Source: Bacteroidales bacterium (GTDB taxonomy: Bacteria; Bacteroidota; Bacteroidia; Bacteroidales; Muribaculaceae). Taken from it: a stretch of DNA of 44,848 nucleotides. Under the pieces are notes generated by a model that did not search any database, had not been told where the DNA came from, and saw only the letters and a program-made list of their open reading frames with translations. The first letter of the stretch is position 1, and each line of letters begins with the position of its first letter. Below, in pieces: positions 38,906-44,848 of the stretch. The stretch is from positions 1 through 44,848 of the forward strand of contig CAAFXO010000042.1 in NCBI GenBank assembly GCA_900766975.1. The letters run 5' to 3'. The translations under genes were made by a program, and so were the position numbers.

Positions 38906-39898
38906 ATGCCAAACGCCAAAATTAGCGGCATCGCTTCATACGTGCCCGAAGATATCCTCGACAACGAGATGTTGTCAAAGATGGTCGATACCAACGATGA
39001 GTGGATCACCACTCGCGTCGGCATCAAGCAACGCCGCATCCTTAAAGACCCCTCAAAAGCTTCAAGTTTCTTAGGCTCTATGGCCGTAAAGAAACTCCTC
39101 GAGGAGACCGGAACCGCCAAGGAGGATGTCGATCTGCTCATCTGCGCTACATCCAACCCTGATTATCGTTTCCCCTCCACCGCATCTGTTATAGTCCATG
39201 AGGTCGGATTGAGTAAGGCTTACGGCTATGATGTGCAGGCTGCTTGCGCCGGGTTCATCGTGACCCTCCAAGATGCTCGTGCTTACATCACTTCCGGCAT
39301 GTTCAAAAAGATCGTCGTGGTCGCTGCTGAGAAAATGTCAAGTATGGTCGATTATCAAGATCGCGCCACTTGCCCCCTCTTCGGCGATGGCGCCGCCGCC
39401 ATATTGGTCGAACCCACCGATGAGCCCGTGGGCGTAATCGATGGCGAAGTCCATGTCGACGGCTCAGGCCTTCACAACCTATATATGAAGGCCGGCGGTT
39501 CGGCTAAGCCCGCTTCTCAAGAAACAATCGATGCTCGTGAACACTACATCTATCAGGAAGGACGAGTCGTCTACAAAAACGCTGTCACCGATATGCTCAA
39601 TTCTTCGCTCTCGGTGATGGAGCGTAACAACCTCTCTGTCGATGATCTCGACTGGTTCGTACCCCATCAGGCTAACCTCCGTATCATCGAGGCTGTCGGT
39701 AGCCGTATCAAGATCCCCGAGGAGAAGGTGCTCGTGAATATCCAGCATTATGGCAATACTTCCGCTGCATCTATCCCCCTCTGTCTCGACGAGTATAAAC
39801 ATAAACTCAAGAAGGGTGACAAAATCGTGATGACCGCTTTCGGCGCCGGTTTCACCTGGGGTGCTATGTATCTGGTCTGGGGCATCGATCCCAAATAA
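38906..39898 (+). CDS. fabH: 3-oxoacyl-ACP synthase III (KAS III)
   Basis: The 330-residue protein has the full KAS III catalytic triad: C114 in 'VQAACAGF', His in 'FVPHQANLRI', and Asn in 'NIQHYGNTSAASIP'. The N-terminal 'ISGIASYVPEDILDNEML' and 'WITTRVGIKQRRI' are typical, and the glycine-rich 'GAGFTWGAMYLVWG' ends the fold. It condenses acetyl-CoA (or another short starter) with malonyl-ACP to begin fatty acid synthesis in the cytoplasm. It sits in the yceD-rpmF-fabH-era-der order; plsX, which often lies between rpmF and fabH in other phyla, is absent here. A strong terminator follows. Confidence 0.96.
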   Translation: MPNAKISGIASYVPEDILDNEMLSKMVDTNDEWITTRVGIKQRRILKDPSKASSFLGSMAVKKLLEETGTAKEDVDLLICATSNPDYRFPSTASVIVHEVGLSKAYGYDVQAACAGFIVTLQDARAYITSGMFKKIVVVAAEKMSSMVDYQDRATCPLFGDGAAAILVEPTDEPVGVIDGEVHVDGSGLHNLYMKAGGSAKPASQETIDAREHYIYQEGRVVYKNAVTDMLNSSLSVMERNNLSVDDLDWFVPHQANLRIIEAVGSRIKIPEEKVLVNIQHYGNTSAASIPLCLDEYKHKLKKGDKIVMTAFGAGFTWGAMYLVWGIDPK

Positions 39899-39942
39899 TC
39901 CGCTACCCGCCATCTACGGGGCACATAGCGTAAAACTTATTG

Positions 39943-39982
39943 AAGGGTGTGTCAATTCGTTATAGCTTGACACACCCTTTTT
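39943..39982 (+). terminator. Terminator after fabH
   Basis: A perfect 13-bp stem AAGGGTGTGTCAA/TTGACACACCCTT with an 11-nt loop is followed by TTT, 45 nt after the stop. Confidence 0.88.
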
Positions 39983-39984
39983 CC

Positions 39985-39992
39985 TACTTTTG
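39985..39992 (+). promoter_or_regulatory. Possible -7 element before era
   Basis: TACTTTTG directly after the fabH terminator, 71 nt before the era ATG. No TTTG lies at the expected distance, as the terminator stem occupies it. Confidence 0.4.
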
Positions 39993-40062
39993 TAAGCTTC
40001 TCATCCTCACTCTCTTAACCCATCTCTCCATCATCCCCCTCCATTCTCTCCATCATGTTATT

Positions 40063-40998
40063 ATGATCACAAACGAAAATTCTCTACCACCCGACGATCT
40101 GACCACCCTCAGCCCCAATCATAAGGCGGGGTTCGTAAACATCGTCGGCAATCCCAATGTCGGAAAGTCCACCCTGATGAATCATCTCGTGGGGGAGCGT
40201 CTCTCCATCATCACTCAGAAGGCGCAGACCACACGCCATCGCATCATGGGTATCGTCAATACTCCCGACTACCAGATCGTCTATTCCGACACCCCCGGTG
40301 TGCTCAAACCCAAGTACAAACTCCAGGAGTCGATGCTCGACTTCTCTGAGGGGGCACTGACCGATGCCGACATATTGATATATGTCACCGACGTGGTGGA
40401 AGACCCTGAAAAGAATAGCGATTTCCTCGACCGCGTGGCGCGCGAGAAGATCCCTACTCTATTAGTGATCAATAAAATCGACCTTCTCCACTCCCAAGAA
40501 GAGCTTGAGAAGATCGTCGAATCTTGGCGCCTGCGACTCCCCGCGGCTGAGATCTACCCCACCTGCGCCCTGCAGCGTTTTAATGTCGACAACCTCAAGA
40601 GTCGCATAGTCGACCTCCTCCCCCTGTCCCCTCCATTCTTCGGCAAGGATGCACTGACCGACAAGCCGGCTCGCTTCTTCGTCACCGAAATCATCCGCGA
40701 GAAGATGCTCCTGATGTATGACAAGGAGATACCCTACAGCGCCGAAGTGCTCGTCGAAAAGTTTGACGAGTCTGACGATTCGATCCTCATCATGGCGGTG
40801 ATATATGTGGAGCGAGACTCGCAGAAGGGGATCGTCATCGGCCATGGCGGCAAGAAGATAAAGCAACTCGGCATCAGCGCCCGCGCCGATATCGAGAAAT
40901 TCTTCGACAAGCGCATCGACCTGCGACTCTTGGTCAAAGTAGAAAAGGATTGGCGAAATCGCGACAACAAGCTGCGCGAGTTCGGTTATAAGGAATAA
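40063..40998 (+). CDS. era: GTPase Era
   Basis: From the ATG at 40063 (MITNENSLPP) the protein has 311 residues; the open frame further upstream lacks family similarity. The G-domain has the P-loop GNPNVGKST (29-37), switch region 'QTTRHRIMGI', 'DTPG', and 'NKID'. The C-terminal KH domain has 'GIVIGHGGKKIKQLG' and ends 'VEKDWRNRDNKLREFGYKE'. Era binds the 3' end of 16S rRNA and takes part in 30S subunit maturation. It lies 5 nt upstream of der, another ribosome-assembly GTPase, so the two are almost certainly co-transcribed. Confidence 0.96.
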   Translation: MITNENSLPPDDLTTLSPNHKAGFVNIVGNPNVGKSTLMNHLVGERLSIITQKAQTTRHRIMGIVNTPDYQIVYSDTPGVLKPKYKLQESMLDFSEGALTDADILIYVTDVVEDPEKNSDFLDRVAREKIPTLLVINKIDLLHSQEELEKIVESWRLRLPAAEIYPTCALQRFNVDNLKSRIVDLLPLSPPFFGKDALTDKPARFFVTEIIREKMLLMYDKEIPYSAEVLVEKFDESDDSILIMAVIYVERDSQKGIVIGHGGKKIKQLGISARADIEKFFDKRIDLRLLVKVEKDWRNRDNKLREFGYKE

Positions 40999-41003
40999 AA
41001 GCA

Positions 41004-42320
41004 ATGAGTAAATTAATAGCAATAGTAGGGCGACCCAACGTAGGGAAATCGACCCTCTTCAATCGTCTCACACAGACTCGCAGTGCCATCGTCAATGACA
41101 CTGCCGGCACCACCCGCGACCGCCAATATGGCAAGGTCGACTGGGAGGGCCGCGAGTTCTCTATCGTCGACACCGGCGGCTGGGTGGTCAACTCCGATGA
41201 TATCTTCGAAGAGGAGATCAATAAGCAGGTGCATATCGCTATCGAAGAGGCTGATGTCATCCTCTTCGTAGTCGATTCGACCACCGGCATCACCGACCTC
41301 GACGACAAGGTGGCTGCCATCTTGCGCCGCTCGAAGAAGCCGGTGATCGTCGTTGCCAACAAGGATGACGTCGGCGATGCCCATTTCAACGCCGCCGAGT
41401 TCTACGCCTTCGGCCTCGGCACTCCCATCGAAGTATCTTCTGCCAATGGCTCCGGCACCGGCGACCTCCTCGACGTTATCCTCAAGGAGATGCCCGACAC
41501 TCCCGACCAGGAAGAAGCCACAGAAGATATCGCCAAGTTTGCGATCGTCGGCCGTCCCAACGCCGGAAAGTCATCGCTGATCAATGCCTTCATCGGCGAA
41601 GAACGACACATCGTCACCGATATCGCCGGCACCACCCGCGATTCGATCTATCATAAGTATAATAAGTTCGGCTTCGACTTCTATCTTGTCGACACCGCCG
41701 GCATCCGCAAGAAGCAGAAGGTCAATGAGGATATCGAGTATTATTCGGTGATCCGTTCGATCCGCGCCATCGAGGCCTCGGATGTCTGCATCCTGATGAT
41801 CGATGCCACTCGCGGCATCGAAGCGCAAGATGCCAACATCTTCAGCCTCATCCAGCGCAACCGCAAGGGCCTCGTGGTCTGTGTCAATAAGTGGGACCTC
41901 GTAGCCGACCGCTCGCAGACAGCCCAACAGCGATATATCGACGCCATCCGCAGCCGATTCGCTCCATTCACCGATTTCCCTATCATCTTCACCTCCGCCC
42001 TCACCAAGCAACGCATATACAACGTGCTCGAGACTGCCGCCAAGGTCTACGAAAACCGCCGCCGACTCATCCCCACCTCGCAGCTCAACACCTATATGCT
42101 CGAGCAGATAGCCATCACTCCCCCTCCCAGCAATAAGGGTAAGTTCGTCAAAATCAAGTATATCACCATGCTCAAGGAGTCGATCATCCCTACATTCGTC
42201 TTCTTCTGCAATCTCCCCCAATGGGTCAAGGAGCCTTATCGACGCTTCTTGGAGAATAAGATTCGCGAGAAATGGGACTTCCATGGAACTCCCATCCAGA
42301 TTTTCATGCGCGAAAAGTAA
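41004..42320 (+). CDS. der: Ribosome-associated GTPase Der (EngA)
   Basis: The 438-residue protein has two tandem G-domains: first P-loop GRPNVGKS (9-16), 'DTAGTTRDRQYG', 'DTGG' and 'NKDD'; second P-loop GRPNAGKS, 'DIAGTTRDSIYH', 'DTAG' and 'NKWD'. The C-terminal KH-like domain includes 'ITPPPSNKGKFVKIKYITMLKE'. This double-G-domain layout is unique to Der, which is needed for 50S subunit assembly. The second-domain 'NKWDL' and overall length are normal. It is the last gene of the conserved block and is followed by a perfect 15-bp hairpin shared with convergent tyrS. Confidence 0.97.
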   Translation: MSKLIAIVGRPNVGKSTLFNRLTQTRSAIVNDTAGTTRDRQYGKVDWEGREFSIVDTGGWVVNSDDIFEEEINKQVHIAIEEADVILFVVDSTTGITDLDDKVAAILRRSKKPVIVVANKDDVGDAHFNAAEFYAFGLGTPIEVSSANGSGTGDLLDVILKEMPDTPDQEEATEDIAKFAIVGRPNAGKSSLINAFIGEERHIVTDIAGTTRDSIYHKYNKFGFDFYLVDTAGIRKKQKVNEDIEYYSVIRSIRAIEASDVCILMIDATRGIEAQDANIFSLIQRNRKGLVVCVNKWDLVADRSQTAQQRYIDAIRSRFAPFTDFPIIFTSALTKQRIYNVLETAAKVYENRRRLIPTSQLNTYMLEQIAITPPPSNKGKFVKIKYITMLKESIIPTFVFFCNLPQWVKEPYRRFLENKIREKWDFHGTPIQIFMREK

Positions 42321-42333
42321 GAGCATTATAGAT

Positions 42334-42375
42334 ACAATAGAGGGCTGCCCCATCTACGGAGCAGCCCTCTATTGT
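42334..42375. terminator. Bidirectional terminator between der and tyrS
   Basis: A perfect 15-bp stem ACAATAGAGGGCTGC/GCAGCCCTCTATTGT (42334-42348 and 42361-42375) with a 12-nt loop lies between convergent genes. The T-runs are short on both sides. Confidence 0.8.
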
Positions 42376-42390
42376 AATATGTATCGCTGA

Positions 42391-43683
42391 TCACTCTGCG
42401 ATGAGCAGGAAGTGATTGCGTTTACCCTTCTGGATGTGGATATACTTGCCATTGAGCAGAGCAGAGGCATCGAGCGAGCCGGTCGGATCGGCATACTTCT
42501 CCTTGTTGACACTCAGCGCACCCTGTTGGATCATCTTGCGAGCCTCACCCTTGGATGAGAACACCTGAGCCTTCACCGCCAAGAGGTCGAGCACCGGCAC
42601 ACCGGCCTCGAGTTCAGCCTTGGAGATGGTGAAGGTGGGCACACCCTCGAAGATGTCGAGAAGTGTACGCTCGTCGAGATGGTGGAGAGCCTCGGCAGTG
42701 TTATTGCCGAAGAGGATCGAAGAGGCCTCGGCAGCCGCCTCGAAATCCTTCTCACTATGCACCATAACCGTAAGCTCCTTGGCGAGACGCTTCTGCATCG
42801 GACGCTTGCCGGGATCTTCGGCATGCTCGCGTGCGAGGGCTTCGATCTCCTCCTGCGAGAGGAAGGTGAAGATCTTGAGATACTTCTCCGCGTCGGCATC
42901 CGAGACATTGAGCCAGAACTGGTAGAACTTATAGGGAGAGGTACGCTCCGGGTCGAGCCATACGTTGCCACTCTCGGTCTTGCCGAACTTGCCACCATCC
43001 GCCTTGGTGATCAGCGGGCAAGTCAAGGCGTATGCCTCGCCACCGAGCTTACGACGGATCAACTCGGTGCCGGTGGTGATATTACCCCACTGGTCGGAGC
43101 CGCCAAGCTGAAGCTTGCAGTTCTTCTCCTTATATAAGGTATAGAAGTCAAAGCCCTGGAGAAGCTGGTAGGTAAACTCGGTGAAGCTCAGACCATCGCG
43201 AGCCTCACCATTGAGACGCTTCTGCACGGAGTCCTTGGCCATCATATAGTTCACGGTGATATGCTTGCCGATCTCGCGAGCGAACTCGAGGAAGGTCACA
43301 TCCTTAGTCCAATCATAATTATTGACCAATTCGGCACGGTTGGGGGCATCACTCTCGAAGTCGAGGAACTTGGAGAGTTGCTTCTTGATGGCCTCCTGGT
43401 TGTGGCGAAGTGTAGCCTCATCGAGGAGGTTACGCTCAGCCGACTTGCCGGAGGGGTCACCGATCATGCCGGTGGCGCCGCCGATCAGAGCTAAAGGCTT
43501 ATGGCCGCAACGCTGGAAGTGACGGAGCATCATCACGCCGCAGAGGTGTCCGATATGTAGAGAATCTGCCGTAGGGTCGATGCCCAAGTAGGCAGTTGTC
43601 ATCTCCTTCTTCAGTTGTTCGTCTGTGCCGGGCATAATGCTATGCACCATGCCGCGCCAGGTAAGTTCTTGTAAAAAATCCAT
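42391..43683 (-). CDS. tyrS: Tyrosyl-tRNA synthetase
   Basis: From the ATG at 43683 (MDFLQELTWRGMVHSIMPG) the protein has 430 residues. An upstream in-frame start at 43710 adds nine residues not typical of the family. Class I synthetase motifs are present: HIGH in 'DSLHIGHLCGV' and KFGKT in the KMSKS position. The tyrosine-binding 'GGSDQWGNITTG' and the C-terminal S4-like RNA-binding domain ('ARKMIQQGALSVNKEKY') are complete. It charges tRNA-Tyr with tyrosine in the cytoplasm. It is convergent with der. Confidence 0.96.
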   Translation of the reverse strand: MDFLQELTWRGMVHSIMPGTDEQLKKEMTTAYLGIDPTADSLHIGHLCGVMMLRHFQRCGHKPLALIGGATGMIGDPSGKSAERNLLDEATLRHNQEAIKKQLSKFLDFESDAPNRAELVNNYDWTKDVTFLEFAREIGKHITVNYMMAKDSVQKRLNGEARDGLSFTEFTYQLLQGFDFYTLYKEKNCKLQLGGSDQWGNITTGTELIRRKLGGEAYALTCPLITKADGGKFGKTESGNVWLDPERTSPYKFYQFWLNVSDADAEKYLKIFTFLSQEEIEALAREHAEDPGKRPMQKRLAKELTVMVHSEKDFEAAAEASSILFGNNTAEALHHLDERTLLDIFEGVPTFTISKAELEAGVPVLDLLAVKAQVFSSKGEARKMIQQGALSVNKEKYADPTGSLDASALLNGKYIHIQKGKRNHFLLIAE

Positions 43684-43773
43684 ATAGTCTATCTTTTTAT
43701 GTTTAGACAATAAAATTAAGTAATTTCCTAAAATTAAGCAAATTTATAAAATCGCCGATCCTCTCTGCACCTA

Positions 43774-44721
43774 TCAGCGAGGGTCGTAGATATAGCGGAA
43801 CAGGGACTCGCCGACAGCCTTGAGAGTGGCCGGGTCGATATTATCGAGGTTATCGCTCATGGTGTGCCAAGTCGGGCAGAAACCGGAGTCGCGATAGTCG
43901 ATGATATCGATGGCGGGGATGCCGACATTGATCAGTTCGACATGGTCGTCGGTGACAGCGCTACCCATGCGCGAAGGGAAGAGAGCGCCATGACCTGCCG
44001 CAGCGGCAGCACGACGGAAAGCATCATCGATCAGAGGCGCCGCCTGACGCGAGAAATACTCTGCCGGGAAGATCGCACCCTTGCCACCCACCATGTCGAG
44101 AAGGATGGCTCGCGAGGGTCGATAATCGGGCTTGATCGGATGGGTGGCGAAATACTTCGTGCCCAACGCCCAGCTCTCCTCATCATTTTCAGCGCCATAA
44201 TCTTCGGCATCGACCAAGAGGATATCAATGCCGATCTCCGGATTTTGGCGAGCGATGGCACGAGCCGTCTCCAAGAGCACTGCCACGCCGCTGGCGCCAT
44301 CATTGGCGCCATCGATAGGCTTGGAATGATTGGCGGGATCGGGATCCTGATCCGCCCAAGGGCGAGTGTCGAAATGCGCCAAGAGCAGAAGGCGATCATC
44401 GAGATCGGGATTATAACTCCCCATGATGTTGACAGCATGGAGCAGAGTGCCATCGTAGGCGGTAAGGTCGCAAGGCTGGAGAGTCACCTCAGCGCCATGA
44501 CGCCGCAACTCGGCGGCAAGCCAATCGATGGCGGCACGATGTGCCGACGTGTTCGGAACACGCGGCCCCAGCTCCACCTGATGGCGAAGATAACTCATGG
44601 CGCTATCGACATCAAACTGCGGTATCGACACCTCCACCGACGCCGGATCTGCCACCGAAGCACTGTCCGAACCCGATGCCTTGCCTGTCGAACCGCATGC
44701 CGACAGTAGAAAAACACCCAT
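43774..44721 (-). CDS. M28-family glutaminyl-peptide cyclotransferase-like lipoprotein
   Basis: The body is a zinc-peptidase fold of M28 type: 'LLLLAHFDTRPWAD', 'DGANDGASGVAVLLE', 'LVDAEDYGAEND', 'AILLDMVGG' and 'CPTWHTMSDN' supply the usual D/E/H ligands. 'HFDTRPWADQDPDP' is the form seen in bacterial glutaminyl cyclases, which turn N-terminal Gln into pyroglutamate in the periplasm. The ATG at 44721 gives 315 residues and a very short leader, MGVFLLSAC, with a lipobox-like LSAC. The frame stays open upstream to a TTG at 44823 and would supply the missing charged n-region ('KNFKERALTIF'), but that part is encoded by a dispersed boundary motif. Family firm; exact start uncertain. An aminopeptidase is the alternative. 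Confidence 0.82.
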   Translation of the reverse strand: MGVFLLSACGSTGKASGSDSASVADPASVEVSIPQFDVDSAMSYLRHQVELGPRVPNTSAHRAAIDWLAAELRRHGAEVTLQPCDLTAYDGTLLHAVNIMGSYNPDLDDRLLLLAHFDTRPWADQDPDPANHSKPIDGANDGASGVAVLLETARAIARQNPEIGIDILLVDAEDYGAENDEESWALGTKYFATHPIKPDYRPSRAILLDMVGGKGAIFPAEYFSRQAAPLIDDAFRRAAAAAGHGALFPSRMGSAVTDDHVELINVGIPAIDIIDYRDSGFCPTWHTMSDNLDNIDPATLKAVGESLFRYIYDPR

Positions 44722-44729
44722 AAAAATAG

Positions 44730-44743
44730 TTAGAGCGCGTTCC
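44730..44743 (+). repeat. Dispersed boundary motif, exact copy
   Basis: TTAGAGCGCGTTCC followed by TTAAAATTTTTGG. It overlaps the region just upstream of the start of the M28 lipoprotein and is in frame with it. Confidence 0.85.
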
Positions 44744-44848
44744 TTAAAATTTTTGGGGTCGTAGGGGCGGATATTTTTGAGCAGATTTTGAAAGTCAAAG
44801 AGGGCGCAATGCGGGCATTGCAACCGATGCGACTTTCGAAATATGCCA

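Noticed and set aside
39940..40062. N-terminal extension of Era
   Set aside because: It overlaps the fabH terminator and a -7-like element and has no Era similarity.
1..44848. rRNA operon, integrase or classical IS element
   Set aside because: None seen on either strand; the only transposase is the RAYT, and apart from the repeats listed no terminal inverted repeats typical of IS elements were found.

Overview
The window looks like a chromosomal segment of a Bacteroidota bacterium, most likely order Bacteroidales; a gut lineage such as Muribaculaceae is possible but cannot be shown from the sequence alone. Evidence: many promoters fit the Bacteroidetes form (TTTG, about 20 nt, TAnnTTTG), Shine-Dalgarno sites are largely absent, exported proteins end in type IX-secretion-like C-terminal domains, FISUMP and Omp28 families are present, and the order yceD-rpmF-fabH-era-der is typical of the group. 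No rRNA, CRISPR array, prophage or classical IS element is visible. Two tRNAs are present (Ser-GCT, Arg-CCT).

Layout. 1-3,250: a cut-off FISUMP protein, a RelB/PIN toxin-antitoxin pair and an AAA/DUF234 ATPase whose promoter overlaps one of three tandem palindromes. 3,250-6,120: repeats, then a frameshifted, 5'-truncated exported fibronectin/discoidin-like protein. It abuts, head to head at about 6,121, a 5'-truncated propeller-type sensor regulator. 7,740-15,708: a membrane-anchored TPR-HTH regulator followed by three exported proteins (Omp28-like, unknown, FN3), with a 14-bp palindrome in front of the first. 15,834-17,828: guanine deaminase and another exported protein. 17,870-20,530: a repeat-rich region with a tRNA-Ser behind a 31-bp tandem repeat, C-rich repeats, a RAYT-type transposase framed by REP-like hairpins, and a DUF1573 gene whose 3' end runs through those repeats. 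20,663-25,245: a PNGase F-like protein, a second FISUMP protein between 118-bp direct repeats, and a YD-like exported protein. 25,527-31,578: aminotransferase, TPR protein plus outer-membrane barrel, and MazG-like protein. 31,618-34,057: AraC regulator, TonB-C protein and LMW phosphatase, all leftward. 34,286-37,601: gmd, an acyltransferase and a GT2 glycosyltransferase. 37,836-42,320: tRNA-Arg and the conserved yceD-rpmF-fabH-era-der block. 42,391-44,721: tyrS and a glutaminyl-cyclase-like M28 lipoprotein.

The most unusual feature is a short dispersed motif, TTAGAGCGCGTTCC, often followed by TKAAATTT. I count nine exact copies and about ten variants, in either orientation and sometimes in tandem, almost all in intergenic gaps and often overlapping a stop codon. 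No known element I can name explains it. The second is the RAYT locus: the REP-like hairpin supplies the last codons and stop of the transposase and is also read in frame by the neighbouring DUF1573 gene, and the transposase carries an extra Rossmann/SLOG-like C-terminal domain.

Functional links: several exported proteins are predicted to start with Gln after signal-peptide cleavage, and the window also encodes a candidate glutaminyl cyclase that would convert such residues to pyroglutamate.
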